Below are positions 29,931 to 38,700 of a DNA stretch of 64,000 nt, in pieces. The DNA lies in assembly GCA_030695205.1 (NCBI GenBank), contig JAUYTN010000018.1, positions 62,001 through 126,000 on the forward strand, read 5' to 3'. How positions within the stretch are numbered: position 1 is the stretch's first letter; every line of letters starts with the position of its first letter. The position numbers and the translations under genes were made by a program. This DNA comes from Burkholderiaceae bacterium (GTDB taxonomy: Bacteria > Pseudomonadota > Gammaproteobacteria > Burkholderiales > Burkholderiaceae_C). The notes below the pieces were generated by a model. The model was not told the DNA's origin and searched no databases. It was given only the letters and a program-made list of their open reading frames with translations.

Positions 29931-29958
29931 CACACCAGGGCCGTGAGGCCCTGGTGTG
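29931..29958. terminator. Perfect 12-bp hairpin between convergent genes
   Basis: Arms CACACCAGGGCC (29931-29942) and its exact reverse complement (29947-29958) flank a GTGA tetraloop. It lies between the stops of the PRC-barrel gene and the outer-membrane barrel gene, so a bidirectional terminator is likely, though no U-tract follows. Confidence 0.8.
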
Positions 29959-29961
29959 TAC

Positions 29962-30651
29962 TCACTTCCGAGCGGCGGTGCGCGGCGTGCTGCCGCCAAA
30001 CCGGTACACCAGGCCCACCGAGGCCAGGTCCACATGGCCCTTGTGGCCCACCGCGTCGTTGACGCGGTAACGCTCCACCTCGGCGCGCACGCTCCAGTCG
30101 GCTGAAACCGCGTACTCCATACCAAAGCCCACCTTGAGCAGCGTGTCCCGTGCGCGGGGGTTGGGGTTGAGCACCACAACAGCTCCCGAGCCGACAAAGC
30201 GGTCTGAGGCACGGGTATGGGCGGCCCCCACCCGGCCAAACACCGACCACTTGTCGGTGATGGGCAGGGTGCCCACGGCATCCAGGTTCAGGCCTTTCAG
30301 GCGGATGTTGCCGCTCAGGGTGCCTGCGGGGTTGGTGGTGGTGTTGAAACCGAACTCACCCAGGTCAAAGTAGCCCCCTTCCACCGAAAAGTACTGGTCA
30401 AAGCGGTAGCCCCCGAAGAGCTTGAAGCCCCGGTCGCGGTCGTTGTTGGCCAAGGGCCCTGCCGTCAGTCCCTGGGCCGACAGGTCTCGGACAATTCGGG
30501 CATCGTCAATGGTGGTGCGGGTCTGCCCGAGGCTGAGCCCCCCGATCCAGCCAGGCTCGCTGGCCGTGGCATGGGTTGCGCCCACGAGTGCCCATGCCAG
30601 CAGGCCCAGTTGGGTGGCGGTGCCGACGAATGTGTGCTTGGTGCGTTTCAT
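29962..30651 (-). CDS. OmpA-like 8-stranded outer-membrane barrel protein
   Basis: A 229-residue protein with a signal peptide (hydrophobic to A-T-A-S-E about residue 32) and a barrel of alternating hydrophobic strands: W-I-G-G-L-S-L-G-Q-T, FKLFGGYRFDQYFSVEGGYFDLG, WSVFGRVGAAHT and LLKVGFGMEYAV. The layout matches the OmpA membrane-domain or OmpW-like family without any C-terminal peptidoglycan domain. The C-terminus runs past the last strand (L-V-Y-R-F-G) by about ten residues. It sits 33 bp before the ice-binding-type gene's 3' end on the same strand; the role is unknown. Confidence 0.8.
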   Translation of the reverse strand: MKRTKHTFVGTATQLGLLAWALVGATHATASEPGWIGGLSLGQTRTTIDDARIVRDLSAQGLTAGPLANNDRDRGFKLFGGYRFDQYFSVEGGYFDLGEFGFNTTTNPAGTLSGNIRLKGLNLDAVGTLPITDKWSVFGRVGAAHTRASDRFVGSGAVVVLNPNPRARDTLLKVGFGMEYAVSADWSVRAEVERYRVNDAVGHKGHVDLASVGLVYRFGGSTPRTAARK

Positions 30652-30684
30652 GGTAATCCTTGTGTGTGAAAGCGTCGCAACCGG

Positions 30685-32583
30685 TCATTGCGGCACGTTG
30701 ATGACGGTGTTGACCAGCGTCACAGAGGCACCCAGGGACAGTGCCCGGCCGTTCAGCGTGGTGACGGTGGTGTTGCCTGCGGTCGAAAACGCCATGCCTT
30801 CCTGGGAAATGAGGGTGCCCACCATGGTGCCGCCGCCCGCTGCGTTGATGGTGGCAAAGCTGCCCACCTGCCAGAACACGTTCTTGGCCTGCGCACCCCC
30901 GGCAAGAATGATGCTTTGGGGGAATGCAGCGCCCGGCCCACCCACCGTGAGGGTGCTGGCCATCTGAAATACCCAGATGGCGTTGGCGTCTCCCTGGGCA
31001 TCCAGGGTGAGGTCGCCACCTTGAATCAGGAATGCCCCGCCCGGTGCCACGTAGGTGCCGGGTTGCAGGGTCACTCCCGCCAGGTTGGCACCCGGCGCAG
31101 GGCTGGCGCCGCCCACTGGTCGCGCCACCAGGGCAAGGTAGGTGGCCTGCGCCTCCAGCCTAGCGAGGGTGGCCACAGCACAGGCGGGCGCGTTCACGCC
31201 CGCAGAGGTGGGCCCGGTGGTGGAATTGGTGCACGAGTAAATCTTGCCGCTGACGACGCCTGCATTGGTGGGTGTCTCGGTGTAGATGTCACCCATGCTG
31301 TCGTGAAAGCCAGTCACCGTCGAGGTGGTGGTGCCAGTGGTGCCTATGTCGCCGTTGACCCGGGTGAGCGTGCCCATGTTGGTCATGCCCGCAGATCCGC
31401 CAAAGGAGCCGTAGGGTGCGGCCGATTTCAACGCAAAGGCCAGGGGCACCAACGGAACCGCAGCGGTGGTGAAGGTCCATGTCTTGTCGGTGGCCAACGC
31501 ATTGCCAGCCAGGTCCACCGCACCTCGGGTCACGGTGGCGGTGTAGGCGGTGCCTGCGCTCAGTGCCGAGTGGGGTGTGAAGGTGGCCACCCGGCTTGGC
31601 ACATGGAACGACACTGCACCCGGCACACCCGCCACCCGGAAGCTGGCCGAGCTGATGCTCAACGGGTCCATCGCTTCACTGAAGGTGGCCTTGATGGTGC
31701 TTGCCACATGCACATTCGACGCCAGGTCGGCAGGGGCAACGGTGGTCACCAATGGCGCGGTGGTGTCTGCAGCGGCGGCGGTGGTCCAGCTCCAGCGGTG
31801 TTCGGCAGCCAGCGCGTTGCCAGCCAGGTCAACGGCACCGGTGCCGATGGTGGCGGTGTAGGTCGTGCCAGGGGCCAGCTCACGGGTGGGCACAAAGACC
31901 ATGCTGACGCCCGAGTAGCCGGTGGTACCAGGAACTACCACCCCTCCCCCCTGGAGGGTGAAGCTGCGGTTGTTGATGGTGAGCGGGTTCATGGCTTCGC
32001 TGAACGTCGCCTCCACCTTGGTGTTGAGGGCGACACCGCTGGCGCCATTGGCTTGGCCGGTGTGCGTCACGGTGGGGGCCGTGGTGTCTGACGACGCGCC
32101 GGTGCCAAACTGCCACGCGTGGTTGGATGCCAGCGCCATGCCTGTGCGGTCGGTGGCCGCCGCATGGATGGTGGCACTGCACACGCTGTTGGCGGGGAGG
32201 AGCGTGCCGACCGGCAGCGTCAACACGGCAGTCTGGCTGGCGGCCACATAGGTGACCACGCCCCCACCCACTGCCACCGCCGAGGGGCAGGCCAGGGTGA
32301 AGGTCTGCGCATTCAGGGTGGCCACGTCCATGGGCTTGTTGAAAGCGGCCGTGATGAACCGGGTGTTGACGGCCAGTCCGGCGGCATGGGGCGCCGGGGT
32401 CACTCCCGTCACCGACAGCGGGCTCAGGGGTGGGGCCACTGGAATCAGTGGGGGCTCCAGGGCGAGGTCACCACCGCCCAGGATCGGGGTTTGGCCGCCC
32501 CCGCCACAGGCGGACAGCGCGCCGCTCAATCCGATGGCCACGAGCCACGGCCATCCACGGGAAACGGTAGAAATTTTTGTCAT
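30685..32583 (-). CDS. Ice-binding-like (DUF3494) lipoprotein with Ig-like repeats
   Basis: A 632-residue secreted protein. A signal peptide with a lipobox-like L-S-A-C-G-G-G-G (Cys about 24) is followed by three SbsA/Big_5-type Ig domains at about 50-150, 160-260 and 265-365 (each with F-x-E/K-A/P-M-D/N near its start and W-x-F/W-T-T at its end). The C-terminal DUF3494 domain (about 385-630) has FGGSAGMTNMGTLTRVNGDIGTTG and L-Q-P-G-T-Y, typical of the ice-binding beta-solenoid. In this family the domain is found both in true antifreeze proteins and in adhesins, so ice binding is possible but not shown. Anchoring at the outer membrane would fit an adhesin. Confidence 0.85.
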   Translation of the reverse strand: MTKISTVSRGWPWLVAIGLSGALSACGGGGQTPILGGGDLALEPPLIPVAPPLSPLSVTGVTPAPHAAGLAVNTRFITAAFNKPMDVATLNAQTFTLACPSAVAVGGGVVTYVAASQTAVLTLPVGTLLPANSVCSATIHAAATDRTGMALASNHAWQFGTGASSDTTAPTVTHTGQANGASGVALNTKVEATFSEAMNPLTINNRSFTLQGGGVVVPGTTGYSGVSMVFVPTRELAPGTTYTATIGTGAVDLAGNALAAEHRWSWTTAAAADTTAPLVTTVAPADLASNVHVASTIKATFSEAMDPLSISSASFRVAGVPGAVSFHVPSRVATFTPHSALSAGTAYTATVTRGAVDLAGNALATDKTWTFTTAAVPLVPLAFALKSAAPYGSFGGSAGMTNMGTLTRVNGDIGTTGTTTSTVTGFHDSMGDIYTETPTNAGVVSGKIYSCTNSTTGPTSAGVNAPACAVATLARLEAQATYLALVARPVGGASPAPGANLAGVTLQPGTYVAPGGAFLIQGGDLTLDAQGDANAIWVFQMASTLTVGGPGAAFPQSIILAGGAQAKNVFWQVGSFATINAAGGGTMVGTLISQEGMAFSTAGNTTVTTLNGRALSLGASVTLVNTVINVPQ

Positions 32584-32715
32584 GGGTATGTCTGCTGAAA
32601 AAGTTGAAGCCGGGAGGGTCGGAGCCGCTTCGGGATCGGCCACAACACGCAAGGCGCAAAACCGGGAGGCGTCTTGCCGCGTGGGCCGACTGTGCAGACA
32701 CGCTGGCTTTTGGTC

Positions 32716-32731
32716 TGTGCGACAGCCCACA
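32716..32731. promoter_or_regulatory. Putative Crp-type operator between ice-binding-like and transglutaminase genes
   Basis: TGTGCGACAGCCCACA, preceded by GTC; TGTG-N8-CACA with a perfect left half and one mismatch on the right. It is 120 bp upstream of the transglutaminase start and 133 bp upstream of the divergent DUF3494 start. A degenerate second element, CTGTGCAGAC, lies at about 32690-32700; the same element precedes the PRC-barrel site at about 29113. Confidence 0.5.
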
Positions 32732-32850
32732 CAGGGCGGCGAATGACCCGGCTGCTAGCAGCCGGGCCTGTGCGCAATCGAACAGACGGGCGGGCGGTGG
32801 TACCCATAGAGTCGGCTCCATCTCCACGGACTTCAGGCAGAGGGACCCCC

Positions 32851-33663
32851 ATGCAAATTCGCGTCGGTTTTGAAATGAGTTACGAGTGCCCGCAACCCAC
32901 GCCGATGATCCTGGCGCTGAGCGTCCACCACAGCCGGGCGGCAGACCTGTTGCGCCCCGACCAGCTGGTGACGCAGCCGCCCGTGCCAATCAGCGCGTAC
33001 CGCGATCTGTTTGGCAACTGGTGCAGCCGCCTGGTGGCACCGCGGGGTGGGCTGACCATCCGCTCGGACACGGTGATCTTCGATCCGGGCCTGCCCGACC
33101 CCGTGTGGCCACAGCTGGCGCAAATGCCGGTTGAGCAGCTGCCCGAATCCAGCCTGGTGTACCTGCTGGGCAGCCGCTACTGTGAAACCGATGTGCTGTC
33201 CGCCATGGCCTGGCAGCGCTTTGGCCATGTACCGGGTGGCTGGCAGCGGGTGCAGGCCATCTGCGATTTTGTGCATAGGCACATACAGTTTGGCTACCAG
33301 CATGCGCGGCGCACACGCACGGCTCTGGACGCCTACAACGAGCAGCGCGGCGTGTGCCGCGACTTTGCGCACCTCGCCATCGCCCTGTGTCGCTGCATGA
33401 ACATACCGGCACGCTACTGCACAGGCTACCTGGGCGACATTGGCACCAGGCCCGACCCCGGCCCGATGGACTTTGCCGCCTGGTTCGAGGCCTACCTGGA
33501 TGGTGGCTGGTACACCTTTGACGCGCGCAACAACACGCCGCGCATTGGTCGGGTTCTGATGGCGCGCGGCCGGGATGCCTGCGACGTGGCACTGGCCAGC
33601 ACTTTTGGCCCGAACACGCTGCAGCGGTTCAGGGTGTGGACCGACGAAATCGTGCTGGCGTGA
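32851..33663 (+). CDS. Transglutaminase-like cysteine protease family protein
   Basis: A 270-residue cytoplasmic protein. An N-terminal beta domain (about 1-115) is followed by the transglutaminase core. The catalytic Cys is in NEQRGVCRDFAHLAIALCR (about 169), the His in G-P-M-D-F-A-A-W-F-E-A-Y-L region is replaced by Phe-Ala-Ala-Trp, and Asp is in W-Y-T-F-D-A-R-N. Usually this position reads H-A-W, so the missing His is odd and may mean weak or no protease activity. There is no signal peptide. It is divergent from the DUF3494 gene. Members often act on proteins or peptides of unknown identity. Confidence 0.85.
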   Translation: MQIRVGFEMSYECPQPTPMILALSVHHSRAADLLRPDQLVTQPPVPISAYRDLFGNWCSRLVAPRGGLTIRSDTVIFDPGLPDPVWPQLAQMPVEQLPESSLVYLLGSRYCETDVLSAMAWQRFGHVPGGWQRVQAICDFVHRHIQFGYQHARRTRTALDAYNEQRGVCRDFAHLAIALCRCMNIPARYCTGYLGDIGTRPDPGPMDFAAWFEAYLDGGWYTFDARNNTPRIGRVLMARGRDACDVALASTFGPNTLQRFRVWTDEIVLA

Positions 33664-33696
33664 CCGAAGGCGATACCCGCCTACCCTAGACGTTGC

Positions 33697-34455
33697 TCAA
33701 TGCGGCCATGGTTCCGACATGACCTCCTCGTACAGCGCCAGGTTCTGGGCATAGCAGGCGCACGCGGTGGCCAGCAGGCCGGGCCTGTCCGTCACCACCA
33801 TGTGCCCACGGCGGTGCTGAATGAGATGCCGACTTTGAAACAGGCCCGTGACCAGCGTCACGCTGGCTCGGCGCACGCCCATCATCCGGGCCAGGCTTTC
33901 GTGGGTGATTTCCAGGTCGGGCTCGCGCATGCGGTCCTCGCACATCAGCAGCCGCCGGGCCAGACGTTGTTCGAGCACATGAAGCTGCCCGCACGCGGCC
34001 AACCCGCCCATTTGACCCAGCTCTATGTACACAAAGCGGACCATCAGCACATTCAGAATCCGGCTGTGCACACACTGCGTCCGCAGGATGGCCATGGGCA
34101 TGCGCCAGGCCTGTCCGGCAACTGTCACCACCGCATCGAAGGCCGAGGCGCTCACGCCCAAGGCGCTGCTGGCCCCCAGCATGCCTTCAAAGCCAATCAG
34201 CCCCACTTCCAGACCACGGGCGTTGACCTGGTTGGTCAGCAGCGAAATCATGCAGTTGGTCGGGAAATAAGCGTGGCTCAGGCCTTGTCCGGCGCACACC
34301 AGGATTTGGGCATTGTCCAGGTACACCAGCTCGGCATGCGCCAGCAGCCGGGAGCGCTCGGTCGGATCCAGCTGGGCCAGCAAGCGGTTGGCAAGGGACT
34401 GGTCGGTGCCGGGTATCCAAGGCGGGCGGTCGGGGCTCGCGTCGCCATTCTTCAT
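33697..34455 (-). CDS. Crp/Fnr family transcriptional regulator (1 of 3)
   Basis: A 252-residue regulator: cyclic-nucleotide-binding-like beta-roll (about 25-140, F-P-T-N-C-M-I-S-L-L, VGLIGFEGMLG), dimer helix (about 145-170) and a Crp-type winged helix (about 180-240) with recognition region MMGVRRASVTLVTG. No FNR-type N-terminal Cys cluster and no cAMP pocket Arg-Ser pair is evident. It shares the GVRR-x-x-VT recognition pattern with the proteins at 44848 and 45662, so the three may read similar sites. The ATG giving MKNGDASPD is preferred; an earlier in-frame ATG would add 19 residues. Confidence 0.88.
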   Translation of the reverse strand: MKNGDASPDRPPWIPGTDQSLANRLLAQLDPTERSRLLAHAELVYLDNAQILVCAGQGLSHAYFPTNCMISLLTNQVNARGLEVGLIGFEGMLGASSALGVSASAFDAVVTVAGQAWRMPMAILRTQCVHSRILNVLMVRFVYIELGQMGGLAACGQLHVLEQRLARRLLMCEDRMREPDLEITHESLARMMGVRRASVTLVTGLFQSRHLIQHRRGHMVVTDRPGLLATACACYAQNLALYEEVMSEPWPH

Positions 34456-34819
34456 GGCACCCGGTTCTGGCTGTGTCTGTTGCCGCACGCACGGCTGGCG
34501 TGGACGTGTCACCCGCGGGGTGCAACGGCCTGCGACCGACAGGGAGCAACGTCCGCATCAACAACGGGCCTTTCAAACAGACACTGGCAAAGTTGCATGC
34601 AAACCCTTTTGTGTGTGGAGCGGATCCGGGTGCGCCACACAAAGGGGCACCGGTCCGCAGGTGCCGGCGGTGTCACCTCAGGCAAGCAGAGCTTGCGGGG
34701 TGGAACGCCCAACGCGATGCCCCAAATTCTGGGGGCGTTGTGGCGTTTTTTGGAAATTGGTGCGGTGCCGTACGCTTGCAACCGGAGCCCTCTGGAGAGC
34801 CCCGCCGCAAGCGCTGTGG
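34456..34819. other. 364-bp region upstream of the Crp/Fnr gene
   Basis: Holds the promoter of the minus-strand Crp/Fnr gene. I see a 10-bp palindrome TTGCATGCAA (34593-34602) and an imperfect inverted repeat (about 34606-34645, TTTGTGTG ... CACACAAA) centred on AGCGGATCCGGGTGCG. A weak TGTC-N8-CACG site is at 34474-34489. No coding sequence is supported. Confidence 0.4.
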
Positions 34820-34960
34820 TCATCTGCCGCTGATGAAGCGCACCAGAAACAAAACAACGGCCACAACCAGCAGAAGGTGGATGAACCCACCAAGCGTGGA
34901 TGACGTGACCAGGCCCACGGCCCAGAGCACGAGCAGGATGATGGCGAGGGTCTGAAGCAT
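34820..34960 (-). CDS. lmo0937-like (DUF5670) membrane peptide, 46 aa
   Basis: Reads MLQTLAIILLVLWAVGLVTS, then S-T-L-G-G-F-I-H, a second helix (LLLVVAVVLFLV) and R-F-I-S-G-R. The two hydrophobic segments around GGFIH match the lmo0937 family. It lies 23 bp downstream of csbD on the same strand, in the usual company of stress proteins. Confidence 0.88.
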   Translation of the reverse strand: MLQTLAIILLVLWAVGLVTSSTLGGFIHLLLVVAVVLFLVRFISGR

Positions 34961-34983
34961 GGCGTGCCTGGGTAGGGAGACGC

Positions 34984-35166
34984 TTACTTGTGGGTGGCGT
35001 CTTTGAACACTTCCTTCACATCCCCGACGGCTTTCTGGGCCTGTCCCTGGACCTGCTTGTTCAGGCCTTTGAGCTGCTGCTCTGTGCTGCCAGTCAGCTT
35101 GCCGGCTTGCTCTTGCACTTTGCCGGCGGCGTCCTTGAGGGTGCCTTTGACTTGATCTTTGTTCAT
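34984..35166 (-). CDS. CsbD family stress protein
   Basis: A 60-residue, highly charged protein with the CsbD core MNKDQVKGTLKDAAGKVQEQ followed by A-G-K-L-T-G-S and Q-L-K-G-L-N-K-Q-V-Q-G-Q-A-Q-K. Family members are abundant, largely disordered or helical, and induced by general stress, but their action is unknown. It is followed by the lmo0937-like gene and preceded by a PRC-barrel gene 52 bp away, all on the minus strand, so the three may be one transcript. Confidence 0.92.
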   Translation of the reverse strand: MNKDQVKGTLKDAAGKVQEQAGKLTGSTEQQLKGLNKQVQGQAQKAVGDVKEVFKDATHK

Positions 35167-35218
35167 TGCGTTGACTTTCGTGGTTGAGGAAACGGGTTGG
35201 AATGGCGCGCTGCGGCGC

Positions 35219-35629
35219 TCATGCCTGGGTGTAGGGCGTGCCGTAAAACTTGTGCACGCCGTCGGCCCATGTCTTGTCCGACATGGAGGGCCAACGATCT
35301 TTGTTGAAGCCTGGGGCTTTTTGCAGGGTCTCTTTGGAGACGTCGAGCGTGAAACGCTTGTGAATGGTGTCCAGCGTCAGTGCGCCCCAAGGCACGGCAA
35401 ACAGCTTGTCGCCCAGGCCCAGCACGCCACCAAAAGACAAAACGGCGTAAGCCACCTTGCCTGTGGTCATATCGAGCATGAACTCTTTGATGTCGCCCAG
35501 GCTTTCGCCGTCTGGGTTGCTGACACCGTTGCCGAGCAGGGTGTCGGCCCCCATCAGATTCGGGCCGGGCCCGTCGGTGCCATGGGCATACATGCCAAAG
35601 TTGTCGCGGGTGATGTAGTCGGAATTCAT
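35219..35629 (-). CDS. Cytoplasmic PRC-barrel domain protein
   Basis: A 136-residue protein without signal peptide. The PRC-barrel spans about 28-110 (L-G-N-G-V-S-N-P-D-G-E-S-L-G-D-I-K-E-F-M-L-D and KVAYAVLSFGGVLGLGDKLF); the pattern with L-F-A-V-P-W-x-A-L is typical of stand-alone stress-linked members. The ATG giving MNSDYITRDNFG is preferred. Two operator-like sequences (35687-35696 and 35747-35762) lie 58 and 118 bp upstream. Confidence 0.88.
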   Translation of the reverse strand: MNSDYITRDNFGMYAHGTDGPGPNLMGADTLLGNGVSNPDGESLGDIKEFMLDMTTGKVAYAVLSFGGVLGLGDKLFAVPWGALTLDTIHKRFTLDVSKETLQKAPGFNKDRWPSMSDKTWADGVHKFYGTPYTQA

Positions 35630-35686
35630 GTGCGCTCCTGGTGGTGGTTGAGTGTCCGGTGGGTTGCCCGCTGACCTGGTTTGCGC

Positions 35687-35762
35687 TGTGCGCACACCCA
35701 TCAGCGGGGAACCAGAGTCACTGTAGGCACGGGCTGGCGCCCCGTCTGTGCGCCAGCGAACC
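35687..35762. promoter_or_regulatory. Two operator-like elements upstream of PRC-barrel gene
   Basis: 35747-35762 reads TGTGCGCCAGCGAACC preceded by GTC; it matches the site at 44580 (TGTGCGCCGCCGAACA) at most positions. 35687-35696 is TGTGCGCACA, a compact palindrome of the same half-sites. Both are between the PRC-barrel start and the 3' end of the glucan synthase gene. Confidence 0.45.
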
Positions 35763-35787
35763 CGACGCTGCCATGGGGCCGATAGGG

Positions 35788-38700
35788 TCAGATCGGGTCC
35801 AGTGGGTCCAGTGGCTCCGGTGGCATCAGCGGCACGATGTACCGGCTGTTGGCGGGCAGTGCCGACCAGCGCAGGGTGTGTCCCGGGAGCAGCAGCTGTG
35901 GCCCTGGTGAAGCGACTTCGTTGTCAGCGTCTTTGCTGCCGCCGCGCAGCAGGACAAACGTGGCCACACGCCCGTTGCGCGTCAGCGTCAGCTCGGCCCT
36001 GGCCCAGTGCAAGGGCAGGCAGGGCCGCAGCGTCAGGGTGTCGGCCCGCCAGTCCAGCCCGAAGATGTACTCGATGCCCGCGCGGTGCAGCCAACCCGCC
36101 GCACCGGTGTACCAGCTCCAGCCGCCCTTGCCCGCATAGGGCGGTTGGCTGTAGGTGTCCGCGGCCATGGCATAGGGCTCCAGTCCGTACACCGGGCCCC
36201 ACCGGGCGTGCTGTGTGCGGTGCGCCGGGCTCAGGTAGGTGAAGTACCGGTAGGGGGTGTCGCGGCTCGGGTCGGTCTCGAGTGTGTCGCGGGCCAGGCG
36301 GGCTGCTGCCATCAGGGCCCACACCCCGGCATGGGCGTACTGGCCACCGTTCTCGCGCACGCCGGGCGGGTAAGCCTGGATGTACCCCGCGTGGGGCTGG
36401 GCATGGGCCAGTGGGGGTGTCAGCAGCCGGATCAGGCCAGATTGGGGGTCAACCAGTTGCGCCTCCACACTGGCCATGGCCTGCTGCTGCCGCGTGGCAG
36501 GCGCTGCACCCGACAGCACCGCCCAGGCTTGGGCCAGCAGGTCAATTCGGGCTTCGGGGTTGGCATGGGAGCCCAGCGGGCTGCCATCGTCAAAAAAGGC
36601 GCGTGTGTACCACGCGCCATCCCAGGCAGGGCCATCCAGTGCCGTTTGCCAGCCCGCCAGCGCCAGTGCCCAGCGCTCAGCGCGCTCGGGCTCCTGGCGG
36701 CTGCGGGCCAGGGGAATCCAGTCGGCACAGATGGTGCACAGAAACCAGGCCAACCACACCGATTCGCCCTGGCCACCATGGCCGACGCGGTTCATGCCGT
36801 CGTTCCAGTCGCCGGTGCCCATCAGAGGCAGGCCGTGCACACCCACGCGAAGGCTGCGATCGATGGCGCGAGCCCCATGCTCGTACACGCTGGCCTCGGT
36901 GGCACTGGCGTGGGGGGTTGTGTAGCTGTCTTCCGCGCCTTCGGGGATGGGCACACCGGCCAAAAACGGCACGCGGATGTCGAGGAGGCTGGTGTCGCCC
37001 GTGCGCTCCAGGTAATGGCTGATGGCATAGGGCAGCCACAGCAGGTCGTCCGACATGTGGGTGCGCACGCCCGCGCCGCCGGGCATGTGCCACCAGTGCT
37101 GCACATCGCCCGCCTCAAACTGGCGCGACGCCGCCAGCACGATTTGACCGTGCAGAAGATCGGGCCGCGCCCAGACAAGGGCCATGGCGTCTTGCAACTG
37201 GTCCCGAAAGCCCGTCGCCCCACCCGCCTGGTAGTAGCCCGCTTTGGCCCACATGCGCGATGACAAGGTCTGGTAGAGCAGCCAGCGGTTCATGAGGGCG
37301 TCAAACAGCGGGTCGGGTGTGCTGACCACACAGGTGCCCAAGAGCGCATCCCACTTGCCGACCACTCTTTTTTCACGGTGCTCGGGCGAGACGCGCATGG
37401 CAACCCCTGCCAACTCGATGGCCACCGCCGGGGTGGCGGCATACCCCAGCAAAAACACCTGCGTGAGCCGTTGGCCAGGCAGCAGCGTGACGCGCCGGGC
37501 CAGTGCGGCGCAGGGGTCCAGCCCCTGGCCGCTCACCCGCCCCAGTTGCGGCGGAAGCTGGAGCTGGCCCTGTGCGCCAAAAAACTCCCGGCGGTCACAG
37601 GTCCAGTCCGGGCCGTCCAGCTCGGGGCTGTGCTCCAGGGGCATGGCCAAAAAAGCCGTGCCCTGACCCAAACCGGCCGACTCCTCCAGCTGGGTGCACA
37701 GCAGCACCGTGCCATGGGGTGCCGCTGGCCCGGCCGACACACAGCGGGTGGCCGTGGTGGCGCGGTCGAGCGCACGCTCCCCCATCTGCCACTCGGCCAT
37801 GGCCAGCAGGCGCAGGTGTTGACGGGTTCGGCTGTGGTTGACCATGTCCAACCGGATGTGTTTGACCGCGCTGAGCGCATCCACGCACCAGGTGGCGGTC
37901 ACCTCCAACCCGTCGCGCTCGTGCGAGATGGTGGTCAGGCCCTGACCGTGGCTGACGCGGTAGGCAAGGGCCGGGTCGCCCCAGGCCGACGGGCATGCGC
38001 TCCACACCGCATGGGTGCGCCGGTTTTGCAGCAGCAGCCATTCGCCCGGCGGGTCGGCCACGGGGTCGTTGCGCCAGGGTGTGAGCTGGTTCAGGCGGCT
38101 GTTGATGGCCCAGGTGTGCCCGCCCCCCGCTTCCGACACGTGCGTGCCAAAACCGGCGTTGGCCAGCACATTGATCCACGGGCGGGGCGGGCGGGCGGTG
38201 GCTCCGGCTTCAAACGTGAAGTGACCCTGGGCATCGAACGCGCCCTGGGTGTCGGAGACGGCACCCACTGGGCGGTGGGCCTGCACCGGCGTGGCAGCAG
38301 CCAGGCGCCACAGGCCGTTGGCGGTGGGGGTGGCCGGTTTGCCTGTGGCGTGGGCGTCTGCCCATGACCGTACGTGGTGCTGCAGCGATCGGCCGTCGGC
38401 CTGAAAACACAGGCTGGCCCGGTGGCGCAGCGTGGCGACTTGCTGGGCCGACAGTTCGTCGGTGCGGTGAACGTGCCAGCCCGTGATGCCCGCGCCAAGT
38501 GGGCTGCGCAGGTTGGCCCTGTGCTGTTCTCGCAGGGCGAGCAGTTCGCTGTGCAGCGGCATGAGGTAGGAGTTGACCTCGCCGCTGAGCACCACCACGT
38601 CGCAGGGCACACCGGCGTGCGCCCACTCGGCCAGCGACTGCGCCAGCGCGCGCAGCAGACCCATGCCCTGGAGGTCGTTAATGGTGACCAGCACCAGCGG

